Below, piece by piece: positions 16,804-25,915 of a DNA stretch of 51,112 nt. The DNA comes from Elusimicrobiota bacterium (GTDB taxonomy: Bacteria > Elusimicrobiota > Elusimicrobia > UBA1565). The stretch lies in assembly GCA_016212885.1 (NCBI GenBank), contig JACRDO010000044.1, positions 1 through 51,112 of the forward strand, given 5' to 3'. A program made the translations under genes and the position numbers. Every line of letters begins with the position of its first letter. The stretch's first letter is position 1. The notes beneath the pieces are model-generated. The model saw only the letters and a program-made list of their open reading frames with translations, was not told where the DNA came from and ran no database searches.

Positions 16804-17433
16804 ATGCGCCGAGTCCTATCCTTGATGTTGGCTCTTCCTTTCTTGGCCGCCGCAAGCCAGGCCCAGGTCTTCCCTTCCTTTGAAGCGGTCATGGTGGAGA
16901 CGCGCCGGCAGATCCTCCAAGTCCGCAACGAACAGGTCCAGGCCAAGGATCTTCAGCTGGCCCAAGACATCAACCGCTCCTCACGCGAGGCGAACTCCCT
17001 GGCCATGGACGCCTGGCGCCTGCGCAGCCAGATTTCGGATGTCCGGCGCCGCGCGCAGAGCGCCCAGGACAACCCCAACCAGCCGGGCCACGACCCCTTC
17101 CTGCGCAACGAAATCCAGCGGCTCGTCTGGGACCTCCGAGACTTCAGCCGCAGCGCGAACGACATCTACCGGGACATCCAGCGCATCTCCCGCTCCATCC
17201 AGCAGAAGGACCCCGATCTTGTCCAGCCGGCCCGCTCGCTCGTTTCCTCCACTCAGCGGCTCAATTCCGAGGCCGGGTGGGTCCGCAATGAGGCGAACTG
17301 GGCGAGCATGGACATCCGCCGCGCCGGCTTCTCCATGGAGGCCTGGGACGTTGAGCGCGAGAGCTCCGACGCCGAGAACTCCTCCCGACAGGCGCACTCC
17401 GAAGCCCAGAGACTGCTGGGACAGGTGCAATAA
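16804..17433 (+). CDS. Exported helical (coiled-coil-like) protein
   Basis: 209 residues, not recognised. A signal peptide ends at ASQAQ (about 20). The rest is almost entirely helical and rich in Arg, Gln, Ser and Asp with heptad-like spacing (NSLAMDAWRLRSQISDVRRRAQS, DIYRDIQRISRSIQQ), and no cysteine. GGAGG stands 7 nt before ATG. Its stop codon is directly followed by the first M14 peptidase start, so they are cotranscribed; a partner or chaperone role is a guess. Confidence 0.7.
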   Translation: MRRVLSLMLALPFLAAASQAQVFPSFEAVMVETRRQILQVRNEQVQAKDLQLAQDINRSSREANSLAMDAWRLRSQISDVRRRAQSAQDNPNQPGHDPFLRNEIQRLVWDLRDFSRSANDIYRDIQRISRSIQQKDPDLVQPARSLVSSTQRLNSEAGWVRNEANWASMDIRRAGFSMEAWDVERESSDAENSSRQAHSEAQRLLGQVQ

Positions 17434-18813
17434 ATGCGGAAGACTCGCTTGACGAAGCTGTTCATCCTTTCCGTCCTGCTCCTTCCTTTCGCCGCCGCAT
17501 CCGACGACTCCAAGCCCGCGAGCTTCTTCGACGGGGCGAAGGACGATTCCACCGCCCTGCCCGCCGCGATCTCCGAGGCCGCCAAGCAGGCCGCGGCCAA
17601 GAAGATCGAGAACCCGGGGCCCCTGGCCGGCGACGACCGCTATTGGGTCGTGATCAAAGCCGCGAACAAGGCCGCGCGCACCCGGGTCGCCTCGGCCGGG
17701 GTCGCGATCGAAGACATCTCCGGAGAGAAGGTTTCCGGCATCGCCTCGGCCAAGGCGCTCAAGCGCCTCCAGGACCAGGGGATCTCCATCCTCGAGAAGA
17801 CCTCCCTGCGCAGCATCTCGACCGAGGATTTTCCGAAGCCCGATGCGGCCTACCACAACTACGCCGAGACCGAGACCGAATTGAAGTCCATCGCCTCCTC
17901 CGCCTCGGGCCTGGCGAGCGTCTTCTCCATCGGCAAGACCTGGCAGGGCCGCTCCATCCTGGCCCTGCGGTTGAACACCGCCGAGCAAGGCTCAGCGCCC
18001 AGCAAGAAGCCGGGGGCCGTGTTCATGGGGACGCACCACGCGCGCGAGCACCTCACCACCGAGGTCCCGCTCCTGATCGCCCGCTGGATCGTAGACAACC
18101 GCGACCGGGCGGACGTCAAGAAGCTTTTGGAGACCCGCGACATCTACTTTATCCCCATGGTGAACCCGGACGGCGCGGAGTACGACATCGCCAGCGGCAG
18201 CTACCGCTGGCAGCGCAAGAACATGCGCAAGAACGAGGACGGCTCCACCGGCGTGGACCTCAACCGCAACTACGACTTCCGCTGGGGAGGGGAGGGGGCC
18301 TCGGGCGACCCCGACTCCGACATCTACTATGGCCCTTCGGCCTTCTCCGAGCCCGAGAGCCAGGCGGTGCGGGATTTCGTGTCGGCCCGGCCGAACCTCA
18401 CGGCCCTCATCAGCTATCACAGCTACGGCTCGCTCGTACTCTACCCCTGGGGAGGCACAGACGAGGTCATCACGGATAAGCGCGCCCTGAAGGCCTACAA
18501 GGCCATGGCTCAGAAGATGGCGGGGTGGACCGGGTACACTGCGGAGCAGTCCTCGGACCTCTACGTGGCCACCGGCGACACCTGCGACTGGGCCTGGGCC
18601 GAGAAGAACATCTTCTCCTTCACCATCGAGCTGAGCGGCTCCTCCTCGGGCAAGGCCGGCGGCTTCTACCCGGGCGCAGGGGCCATTGCGCCGAGCGTTC
18701 AGAAGAACCTCCAGCCGGTGCTCTACCTCATCGGCCTGGCCGACGACCCCTACCGCGCAGGCGACGGGGCTTCGGAATTCGAGCTGGTCCCGTCCCTCGG
18801 GGTGGCCAAATGA
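17434..18813 (+). CDS. Exported M14 zinc carboxypeptidase, copy 1
   Basis: 459 residues. A signal peptide (1-21) is followed by a propeptide-like region (about 65-130, DDRYWVVIKA onward) and the M14 catalytic domain from about 140. Zinc ligands are His202 and Glu205 (HHARE) and His329 (SYHS). Substrate-binding NPDGAEYD and LNRNYDFRW segments are present, and the catalytic Glu399 lies in FTIEL. This is the carboxypeptidase A/T type that removes C-terminal residues outside the cytoplasm. A paralogue lies downstream at 19700. The stop overlaps the next gene by ATGA. Confidence 0.94.
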   Translation: MRKTRLTKLFILSVLLLPFAAASDDSKPASFFDGAKDDSTALPAAISEAAKQAAAKKIENPGPLAGDDRYWVVIKAANKAARTRVASAGVAIEDISGEKVSGIASAKALKRLQDQGISILEKTSLRSISTEDFPKPDAAYHNYAETETELKSIASSASGLASVFSIGKTWQGRSILALRLNTAEQGSAPSKKPGAVFMGTHHAREHLTTEVPLLIARWIVDNRDRADVKKLLETRDIYFIPMVNPDGAEYDIASGSYRWQRKNMRKNEDGSTGVDLNRNYDFRWGGEGASGDPDSDIYYGPSAFSEPESQAVRDFVSARPNLTALISYHSYGSLVLYPWGGTDEVITDKRALKAYKAMAQKMAGWTGYTAEQSSDLYVATGDTCDWAWAEKNIFSFTIELSGSSSGKAGGFYPGAGAIAPSVQKNLQPVLYLIGLADDPYRAGDGASEFELVPSLGVAK

Positions 18814-19625
18814 GAAGGGTTTCAGGCTTCCTCCTTCTGGCCCTGGCCTCAGCGGCGCAGGCCGGCTCCATTGAATCTCTTCGATCAAGCGCCGAGCAGT
18901 TCCGGCCCTCGCCGGCGAGCGAGGCGCAGGTCCCAACCATTGCGCAGGCGGGGCCGGCGCAGAAGATCGAGGTCATCAAGCCGGGCTTCTTCAAGCCGCG
19001 ATTCGGCCCCAAGAGCGCCCCCCTCGCCTCCTTCTCCCTGGCCGAGCGGTTGGACGCGCACCGGGACATGCTCTCCATGCAGCTCGGCGCAAACGTTTGG
19101 AACGTCGGCATCGCGGCGGACTCCGCTGTAGCGACCGGCTACTTCACCTTCCAGCGCGCCGACATCCTGCGCATCGAGCGCATGAATTTCGACGAGCTCC
19201 GGCATGCCGGCTCCGTCTTCAAGCTGGACAGCGCCACGACCTACCGCGCCAAGGTCGAGGTCAGCCTGCTCAACCCGGTCTACGGCAGCGAGCTGCACGC
19301 CACCCCGGAGCCCGGCACCCAGGGCCCGCGCCACAAGATCAAGACGGGCCGGATTCTCGCGGCCCTCAAGCAGAAATCCGTGGTCTTCAGCCTGGCGGGC
19401 AAAGAGTACTGGGTCCTCTACGGCACGGACGTGGACCCCTCGACGGACCAGCTCGCGCGCACCCGCACCCTGCTCTTCATCCACGTGGCCGGCCTGGACT
19501 CAAAAGCCTGGCCGGTGGCGGAATCCAGCCTTCCGGAGAACCAGCTCACCGGGGTCTCGCTCGGGGACGCGAAGATCGCCCTCTCCAAGGGCTCGGACGG
19601 GAGCCTGCGGATCTATTCCCAATAG
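18810..19625 (+). CDS. Exported hypothetical protein between two M14 peptidases
   Basis: 271 residues, not recognised. A signal peptide (RVSGFLLLALASAAQAG) is followed by about 40 residues of Pro/Ala linker and a beta-rich domain (for example YRAKVEVSLLNPVYGSELHATPEPG, KEYWVLYGTDVDPSTD). Translationally coupled to peptidase copy 1 by ATGA, so it may assist or regulate that enzyme. No catalytic motif is seen. Confidence 0.7.
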   Translation: MRRVSGFLLLALASAAQAGSIESLRSSAEQFRPSPASEAQVPTIAQAGPAQKIEVIKPGFFKPRFGPKSAPLASFSLAERLDAHRDMLSMQLGANVWNVGIAADSAVATGYFTFQRADILRIERMNFDELRHAGSVFKLDSATTYRAKVEVSLLNPVYGSELHATPEPGTQGPRHKIKTGRILAALKQKSVVFSLAGKEYWVLYGTDVDPSTDQLARTRTLLFIHVAGLDSKAWPVAESSLPENQLTGVSLGDAKIALSKGSDGSLRIYSQ

Positions 19626-19649
19626 GGCGCGGCGGCTTCGTCACAGCTA

Positions 19650-19658
19650 TGGTATAAT
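19650..19658 (+). promoter_or_regulatory. Extended -10 promoter of M14 copy 2
   Basis: TGGTATAAT, an extended -10 with no good -35, ends 41 nt before ATG 19700. It allows independent expression of the second peptidase. Confidence 0.5.
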
Positions 19659-19699
19659 CTAATCCTGCCAGCTTAAAGACTCTGGGGGTGGGTGCCAAA

Positions 19700-21091
19700 A
19701 TGCAAAAGAAGACCTTGACCAAGCTGTCCATTCTCTCCGTTCTGCTTCTCTCCTTCGCCGCCGTCCTTCCCGCGCGGGCGGAGGTCTCCAAGGACGACCC
19801 GAAGCCCGGAAGCTTCTTCGACGGCTCCAGCGCGGCTCCCGCCGCGATCTCCGAGGCCGCCAAGACAGCAGCGGCCAAGAAGATGGGCGGCGCGGGCCCC
19901 TTGGCCGATGACGACCGCTACTGGGTCATCCTGACGGCGCCGGACAAGGCGGCGCGCCAGAGAATCGTCGATGCCGGGGTCTCCATCGAGAACGTCAGCG
20001 CCGGGAAGGTCGCCGGCGTCGCGACCCCGAAGGCCCTGGAGAAGCTCGCGGAGCTCGGCATCCGCGTCGAAAAGAAGACCGCGCTGCGCAGCATCTCGAC
20101 CGAGGACTTCCCGAACTCCGACCAGGTCTACCACAACCACGCCCGGATGGAATCCGAGCTCAAGTCCATCGCCTCCTCGAACCAGGGCCTCGCGAGCGTC
20201 TTTGCAATCGGCAAGGGCTGGCAGGGCCGCTCGATTTTGGCCCTGCGCCTGAACACGACCGAGCAGGGCTCAAAGCCCAGCCAGAAGCCCGGCGCCGTCT
20301 TCATGGGGGCGCACCATGCCCGCGAGCACCTCTCAGTCGAGACGCCCCTGCTCATCGCCCGCTGGATCGTCGACAACCGCGACCGGGCGGACGTCAAGAA
20401 GCTCCTGGAGACCCGCGACGTCTACTTCATCCCCATGGTGAACCCAGACGGCGCGGAGTACGACATCGCGACCGGCAGCTACCGCTGGCAGCGCAAGAAC
20501 ATGCGCAAGAACCCGGGCGGCTCGATCGGCGTGGACCTCAACCGCAATTTCGGCTGGGGCTGGGGCGGGGCGGGGTCCTCCGGCGACCAGAGCTCCGACA
20601 TCTACCATGGCCCCTCGGCCTTCTCCGAGCCGGAGACCCAGGCTGTCCGCGATTTCTTGTCGGCCCGGCCGAACATCAAGACCCTCATCAGCTTCCACAG
20701 CTTCAGCGAGCTGGTCCTCTACCCCTGGGGCGGCCAGGATGATCCAATATCCGACCCTCGCGCGCTCAAGGCCTACAAGGCGATGGCGGCGAAGATGGCG
20801 AAGTGGAACGGCTATACCCCTCAGCAGTCTTCGGACCTCTACGTCGCGACCGGCGACACCTGCGACTGGGCCTGGGGCGAGAAGAAGATATTCTCCTTCA
20901 CCTTCGAGCTGACCCCTAGGTCGCAATGGGCCGGCGGCTTCTATCCGGGCCCCGACGTCATCGGGCCCACGGTCCAGAAGAACATCGAGCCGGTGCTCTA
21001 CATGATCGGCCTCGCCGACGACCCCTACCGCGCGGCGGACGAGGGCGCCTCGGAGCTCGATTCCGTCCCGTCGCTCGGGGTGGTCAAGTAA
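19700..21091 (+). CDS. Exported M14 zinc carboxypeptidase, copy 2
   Basis: 463 residues from ATG 19700, preceded by a G-rich Shine-Dalgarno-like tract; an in-frame GTG at 19688 is less likely. Same architecture as copy 1: signal peptide (LSILSVLLLSFAAVLPARA), propeptide-like region, zinc motif HHAREH, NPDGAEYD, LNRNFGWGWGG, SFHSFSELVLYPWGG and catalytic Glu in FTFEL. Long stretches are identical to copy 1, so this is a tandem duplication. Differences cluster in the propeptide and around the substrate pocket (TPRSQWAGG versus SGSSSGKAGG), suggesting divergent specificity. Confidence 0.94.
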   Translation: MQKKTLTKLSILSVLLLSFAAVLPARAEVSKDDPKPGSFFDGSSAAPAAISEAAKTAAAKKMGGAGPLADDDRYWVILTAPDKAARQRIVDAGVSIENVSAGKVAGVATPKALEKLAELGIRVEKKTALRSISTEDFPNSDQVYHNHARMESELKSIASSNQGLASVFAIGKGWQGRSILALRLNTTEQGSKPSQKPGAVFMGAHHAREHLSVETPLLIARWIVDNRDRADVKKLLETRDVYFIPMVNPDGAEYDIATGSYRWQRKNMRKNPGGSIGVDLNRNFGWGWGGAGSSGDQSSDIYHGPSAFSEPETQAVRDFLSARPNIKTLISFHSFSELVLYPWGGQDDPISDPRALKAYKAMAAKMAKWNGYTPQQSSDLYVATGDTCDWAWGEKKIFSFTFELTPRSQWAGGFYPGPDVIGPTVQKNIEPVLYMIGLADDPYRAADEGASELDSVPSLGVVK

Positions 21092-21106
21092 AGTATTTTC
21101 CGTGCA

Positions 21107-21121
21107 GACCCTTTTAGGGTC
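21107..21121 (+). terminator. Weak hairpin after M14 copy 2
   Basis: GACCC (21107-21111), loop TTTTA, GGGTC (21117-21121). The stem is only 5 bp and no U tract follows, so its terminator role is doubtful. Confidence 0.25.
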
Positions 21122-21173
21122 AGTACCTGGGTTGAACCAGATATGAATGTGGCGTTCCGGCCCGCCCCCCGCA

Positions 21174-21182
21174 TGATATAAT
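21174..21182 (+). promoter_or_regulatory. Extended -10 promoter of caspase/Sel1 gene
   Basis: TGATATAAT, an extended -10, lies 22 nt before ATG 21205. No clear Shine-Dalgarno sequence is in the short leader. Confidence 0.5.
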
Positions 21183-21204
21183 CAGTAAGCCATACCCGAA
21201 ATCC

Positions 21205-23049
21205 ATGCGTCGATCCGCTAGCCGCTTCGGCCGTTTTCTGGCCGTTCTTCTCCTAATCTCAGCATGCAGGGGCGCGGCCATGTCCGCCCCCCTAGACGAC
21301 GCCGCAGCCGCCTACGAGGCCGGGAAATACGAGGACGCCTTCGACCTGCTGCGCCCCCTGGCCCGGCAGGGAAACGCCGCGGCCCAGAACCAGCTCGCAT
21401 CGATGTATGCCCTTGGCCAGGGGGTGGAGCGCGACGACGCCGAGGCGGTCAAGTGGCTGCGCAGATCAGCGGAGCAGGGCTACGCCAGCGCGCAGTTCAA
21501 CCTGGGGGTCCTCTATTCCAACGGCCAGGGCGTGGCCCGCAGCGACGCGGAGGCGGCCCGGTGGTTCCAGATGGCCGCGGAGCAGGGGATCGCCGACGCC
21601 CAGTTCAATCTCGGAGCCCTCTACGAGGGCGGACAGGGCGTGACCCAAGACTACGCGGAGGCGGCCAAGTGGTACCGCAAGGCCTCACGTCAGGGGGTCG
21701 CGAGCGCCCAGCGCAGCCTTGGGGCCCTGTATGAAAGCGGGCGCGGCGGGATCAAGCAGGACTACGCGGAGGCGGCCAGGTGGTACCTGATGGCCGCCAA
21801 GCAGGGGGACGCCGAAGCCCAGAACAAGCTCGCCTATCTCTACACTTTCGGCCACGGCGTGATGCAGGACCACTCCGAGGCGGCCAAATGGTATCTCAAG
21901 GCCGCGGAGCAGGGGGTCGCGGAAGCCCAGTTCAATCTCGGGCTCATGCACGAGGACGGGCTCGGCGTGAGCGTGGACTACGTGTCGGCCTATAAGTGGT
22001 ATGCCTTGGCCGCGGCCCAAGGCGATGAAAAAGCCTCCAAGAACCTGGAGAGCTTGAGGTCCTTGATGGCCAAGGAGCAGATCGATGAAGCCCAGAAGCT
22101 CGCCGCCTCCTTTTCCGCGGCTTCCCAGCCCGCGCCTCAGCCGGCCGCAGTCAAGGAGGAAGGCTTCTTTCAAAAGCTCATCGGAAAAGCCGAAAAAGCG
22201 CTCCAGCGCTGGAAATCGCCTACCCCGGCCGTCGCGCCCTCCACCGCGGCAGCGGCTCCGCAGTCCGACATCGACAAGCCGCGCTACGCCCGGTCCGCGG
22301 AGAACCCCGTTGACTTCGCCCTCGTCATCGGCATCGAGAAATACTTGTCGGTCCCGGAAGCGCGGTTCGCCGAACGGGATTCCAGGGCAATCAAAGCCCA
22401 CCTGCTCGCCATGGGCTATCCGGAAAGGAACATAAAATACCTGGCCGGCCCGGATGCCACCAAGTCGAAGATCGGGGCCTACTTGGAATCCTGGCTTCCC
22501 CGGGTCGTCGCGCAAGACAGCCGGGTCTTCTTCTACTTCTCCGGCCACGGGGCCCCGGACCCGGCTGGAAAAGCCTACCTCGTCCCCTGGGACGGGGACC
22601 CCAACTTCCTCAGCGACACGGCCTATCCCCTCAAGCGCCTGCACGCCAAGCTCAACGCGCTCAAGGCCAAGGAGATCATCGTGGTGCTCGATTCCTGCTT
22701 TTCCGGCTTGGGAGGGCGTTCTGTCCTGCCCCGCGGAACGCGGCCGTTCTACCGGAATATCAAGGACGTCTTCGGCTCCGGGAAGAGCACGACCTTCACC
22801 GCCTCGGCCGACGACCAGATCTCCGCAACGGCCGAGGAGCAGGGGCACGGCCTGTTCACCTATTACTTCCTCAAGGGTCTCAACGGCGCCGCGGCGGATG
22901 AGGGCGGCCGGGTGACGCTCCGAGGGATTTATGAGTACCTCTCGCCCAGGGTCGCCGACGCGGCGAACCGGGAGAACCAAACACAGACGCCCCAGCTCAA
23001 GGCGCCTGCCGGGGACGAGAAGGCTGAGATCGTGCTGAGGGGCCGATGA
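21205..23049 (+). CDS. Lipoprotein with Sel1 repeats and caspase-like domain
   Basis: 614 residues. The N-terminus has a clean lipobox, LLISAC with Cys21, so export and lipid anchoring are likely. About six Sel1-like repeats follow (residues 60-285; pattern AQFNLGxLYxxGQGVxxDxxEAAKWYxxAAEQG), then a basic/Pro linker. A metacaspase p20 domain runs from about 368 with dyad His448 (YFSGHG) and Cys498 (VVLDSCFSG) and a later SADDQISA segment. Sel1 repeats usually bind protein partners, so they may present substrates to the protease. The stop overlaps the DUF4384-type gene by ATGA. Confidence 0.9.
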   Translation: MRRSASRFGRFLAVLLLISACRGAAMSAPLDDAAAAYEAGKYEDAFDLLRPLARQGNAAAQNQLASMYALGQGVERDDAEAVKWLRRSAEQGYASAQFNLGVLYSNGQGVARSDAEAARWFQMAAEQGIADAQFNLGALYEGGQGVTQDYAEAAKWYRKASRQGVASAQRSLGALYESGRGGIKQDYAEAARWYLMAAKQGDAEAQNKLAYLYTFGHGVMQDHSEAAKWYLKAAEQGVAEAQFNLGLMHEDGLGVSVDYVSAYKWYALAAAQGDEKASKNLESLRSLMAKEQIDEAQKLAASFSAASQPAPQPAAVKEEGFFQKLIGKAEKALQRWKSPTPAVAPSTAAAAPQSDIDKPRYARSAENPVDFALVIGIEKYLSVPEARFAERDSRAIKAHLLAMGYPERNIKYLAGPDATKSKIGAYLESWLPRVVAQDSRVFFYFSGHGAPDPAGKAYLVPWDGDPNFLSDTAYPLKRLHAKLNALKAKEIIVVLDSCFSGLGGRSVLPRGTRPFYRNIKDVFGSGKSTTFTASADDQISATAEEQGHGLFTYYFLKGLNGAAADEGGRVTLRGIYEYLSPRVADAANRENQTQTPQLKAPAGDEKAEIVLRGR

Positions 23050-23930
23050 CAACCGCGATCCTGCTGACCGCCTCACTCCTCTTCTGCCCGGGCCAAGACG
23101 CCCTCGCCAAGACCGGGGACATCGAATTCGACGAGACCGGCGAATACGTGGCCTCCAGATCCGAGAGCCCCGAGTCGGCCGAGAAGAAGGCCGAGCAGGA
23201 CGCCCTGCGCAAAGTGCTCGCGCGCCAGGTCGACATCTCTTCGGTCTACGACGACAGCCAGGTTCAGATCAACCAGACCTACAAGCAGTTCCTCGCCAGC
23301 TACCTCACCACTTTCTCCGGAGGCGTCGCGGACTACTCGGTGGTGGGTGAGCCGGAGATCACGCCCCAGCCGGGCCGGACATTCAAGTACATGGTGCGCG
23401 TCAAGGGAACCCTCCGCTTCAAGGGCGCCCCGGACCCCCGCTTCGATATCCGCTTCGACCCCAAAGGCGAGAGCGACGGCAAGCTGGGGCTGAGCCAGCC
23501 GCAGTTCTACGACGGCGACAAGGTGCAGGTGAGCTTCTGGTCCACCGAGGACTGCTTCGTCCAGCTGATCGACGTGGACGCCGAGAACAGCGCCTCCCTG
23601 CTCTACCCGAACCTGCAGATACCCTCCCCCAAGGAGCTCAAGGCGGGCGAGCTGTTCCGCTATCCGCCGGACATGGCGGAGGGCGCGAGCATGAGCGTCA
23701 TCGCCGCCCTGCCCCCTGAGAAGGACGAGACCGTGGAGTTCCTGCACATCATCCTGACCAAGGACGCCTCCCTTTTCTCCACCGCGGAGGCCAAGGAATC
23801 GTCTCTGGGCGGCTACAAGCTGCTTACCCTCGGCGACCGGTCCCTGATCGCCAAGCGGCTCGGCAAACTGGACCGCTCGAAATGGACCCAGCACGTCCTT
23901 CCCTACCGGATCCTCAGACGCCCGCAATGA
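23046..23930 (+). CDS. Exported DUF4384-type protein coupled to caspase gene
   Basis: 294 residues with an N-terminal signal peptide (ILLTASLLFCPGQDALA). The N-terminal half (SAEKKAEQDALRKVLARQVDIS ... YMVRVKGTLRF) resembles LPP20/FlgT-like folds seen in exported proteins, and the C-terminal half has the DUF4384 pattern YDGDKVQVSFWSTEDCFVQLIDVD ... LLYPN. Coupled by ATGA to the caspase/Sel1 lipoprotein. DUF4384 genes are known companions of caspase-family genes, which supports a joint envelope function. Confidence 0.82.
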   Translation: MTTAILLTASLLFCPGQDALAKTGDIEFDETGEYVASRSESPESAEKKAEQDALRKVLARQVDISSVYDDSQVQINQTYKQFLASYLTTFSGGVADYSVVGEPEITPQPGRTFKYMVRVKGTLRFKGAPDPRFDIRFDPKGESDGKLGLSQPQFYDGDKVQVSFWSTEDCFVQLIDVDAENSASLLYPNLQIPSPKELKAGELFRYPPDMAEGASMSVIAALPPEKDETVEFLHIILTKDASLFSTAEAKESSLGGYKLLTLGDRSLIAKRLGKLDRSKWTQHVLPYRILRRPQ

Positions 23931-23955
23931 GGATTTTTCTACGGCGCGCCCAAGC

Positions 23956-24264
23956 ATGAGACTGGAAACCTCGCTTTTGAGCCTGCTGAAGAAGAGCGCC
24001 GGACTCGGCGGCGCAATGCGGTCGTTTTCCCCATCGGGGGCCGCGGAGAAGGACGCGGGGTTTGAGTCCGAATCAATGAACGGCGCGCCGGCCCGGCGGA
24101 TGGAGCGCCTCGACAAGGCGGAACGCTCTATGATGCGGCAAGAGCTCGCGGAGCCCGGCGTCATGGGACCGGAAGAGCGGGACGGAGTCGTCACGGAGGG
24201 CACCCCCTACAGCATCGACGTTCTTCTGCTGAAGAAGCTCAGGGGCGGCAAGCCTTCGCGCTAG
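23956..24264 (+). CDS. Small hypothetical protein
   Basis: 102 residues, not recognised. Charged, with a short Met/Arg-rich centre (RRMERLDKAERSMMRQELAEPG). It begins 25 nt after the DUF4384-type gene and could be the third gene of that transcript. No signal peptide and no Shine-Dalgarno are evident. It may be spurious; the opposite strand also has an open frame here. Confidence 0.4.
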   Translation: MRLETSLLSLLKKSAGLGGAMRSFSPSGAAEKDAGFESESMNGAPARRMERLDKAERSMMRQELAEPGVMGPEERDGVVTEGTPYSIDVLLLKKLRGGKPSR

Positions 24265-24296
24265 GACTCCCCGCATCTGTTAACCTGTAGTACCTG

Positions 24297-25085
24297 TTAG
24301 CTCTTTTTCGCGGTCTCTCGCGCGGCGAGCTTGTCGGCCATCAGGGCCGCCATGAAGGCCGAGAGCACTCCGGACATGTTGGAGGAATCGCCCCCTCCCC
24401 CCCCTCCCACCACGACGTCCGGCGTGATCTTGACCTTGCCCTCGGAGACCCGCCGCATGACTTCGATCATGGCGAGCGGCGTCTGCCCCAGGGCCAGGGC
24501 CTGCTTGGTGTAGGCCTCGGCCGTGGCCTGTCCGATGGCCCGGACCTTCTCGCCCTCGGCCCGGCCCACGGCTTCGATGCCGGCCGCGACGCCTTCCTGC
24601 TCCAGCCGGGTGGACTGGCCCTTGCCTTCGGCCAGGACGATGGCCTGCTGCTTCTGCTGGCTGGCGATCTGCACGTCGATCTCGGCCTTCACGAGCGCGG
24701 GCTGGAGGTCCGCCTGGGCCTTGGTCTTCTCCATCTCCTTGCGGCTTGGTGTCGGCCCAGTCGATGGTGATGTTGACCGTTGGGATGATGTGCGGGGTGA
24801 AGGCCCACCGGTTGATGTAGTAGGTCCCGGGCCCGAGCACCTCGCGCTGGATGCCCCGGTAGCCCGGCTCCACCACGTAGCGCTCCACGCCCTCGCGCAG
24901 GCGGTTCTCCGGTTCCGGCTGGACGGGCCGGGAGGGGTCCTTGCCCACGTTGGAGACGATGACCGCGACCTCGCCGCGCTGACGTTGGCCAGGAAGGCGG
25001 CGGCGTTCTGGAACTCCTCGTCCCCCTCCACGGTCTTGGCGACGTACTCGCCCTGGGGCAGGGGTTCGCCGTCATGACCGCCTCT
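24297..25085 (-). pseudogene. SPFH/band-7 domain protein, frameshifted and deleted
   Basis: Three frames must be joined to read the protein. GEYVAKTVEGDEEFQNAAAFL ends at about 24982, where one missing base shifts to GEVAVIVSNVGKDPSRPV ... GPGTYYINRWAFTPHIIPTVNITIDWAD. At about 24742 the frame changes again to KEMEKTKAQADLQPALVKAEIDVQIASQQKQQAIVLAEG and a Gly-rich, Ser/Lys tail. Between the last two parts most of the usual SPFH core (100 or more residues) is missing. No start codon is in frame before the first part. In intact form this family makes membrane-associated oligomers. Confidence 0.8.
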
Positions 25086-25123
25086 GGCAAAAAGTCGTAG
25101 AATTCATCCGGGGCCGACACGCC

Positions 25124-25915
25124 ATGTCGGATTTGAAGGCAGAGTCGCTTTCGTATAAGTCCGGGGGGACCATGATCCTCTCCGACGTGAACCTCGTGTT
25201 CCGCCAAGGGGAGCTCACGGCCATCATCGGCCCTTCCGGCTCGGGCAAAAGCACTTTGGTCAAATGCCTCACCACCGCGCACAGGCCGACCCGGGGGACC
25301 GTATGCGCCGAAGGCGGCGATATCTGGAAAATGAGGCATCGGTACCGGCAGATCCTCGGCTATGTCCCTCAAGACGACATCATCCATCCCCAGCTCACGG
25401 TCCAGCAGGCCTTCTTCTACGCCTCCAAACTGAGGCTGGATACGGATGTCGGCGAGGCGGCCATCCGGAAGCGGATCGACGCGATCGCGGGCATGCTCGG
25501 GCTCGCGGAGCAGAGCCGCCGCCGAATCTACAAGCTGTCTGGCGGGCAGAGGAAGAGGGTCAACATCGGCATCGAGCTGTTGGCTGATCCCTCCATCCTC
25601 ATTCTCGATGAACCGGCTTCCGGCCTGGATCCTGGGACCGAGGAGGATCTGGTCAAGCTCCTGGGCTCCCTCGCAGATAGCGGACGGACCGTCGTGACGA
25701 CCACTCACTCCATGGAATACCTGTCCGCTTTCGACCAAATCGTGCTGCTGGCTTCGGGGCGGGTGATCTTTTCCGGCCTCCATCAGGAACTTCTGGCCCA
25801 TTTCGGGGTGACCCATGCGGCGGATGTCTTCAAGGCCATCCGCCAGAAGGACGCAAGCTATTGGGTGAGCAGCTACAACGCTTCGCCGCTGTCCCGGAAG
25901 GCGTTGGGAGGATGA
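25124..25915 (+). CDS. ABC transporter ATP-binding protein (ABC-2/ABCG type)
   Basis: 263 residues. Complete nucleotide-binding domain: Walker A GPSGSGKST (38-46), Q-loop YVPQDD, signature LSGGQRKRV, Walker B ILILDEP, and switch His in TTTHSM. The Q-loop context PQDDIIHPQLTV is typical of ABCG-like exporters. Its stop is directly followed by the permease gene. Divergent from the SPFH pseudogene. Confidence 0.95.
   Translation: MSDLKAESLSYKSGGTMILSDVNLVFRQGELTAIIGPSGSGKSTLVKCLTTAHRPTRGTVCAEGGDIWKMRHRYRQILGYVPQDDIIHPQLTVQQAFFYASKLRLDTDVGEAAIRKRIDAIAGMLGLAEQSRRRIYKLSGGQRKRVNIGIELLADPSILILDEPASGLDPGTEEDLVKLLGSLADSGRTVVTTTHSMEYLSAFDQIVLLASGRVIFSGLHQELLAHFGVTHAADVFKAIRQKDASYWVSSYNASPLSRKALGG

Noticed and set aside
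21292-22075. Tandem DNA repeats
   Set aside because: The periodicity is protein-level Sel1 repeats with diverged codons, not a satellite or CRISPR array.
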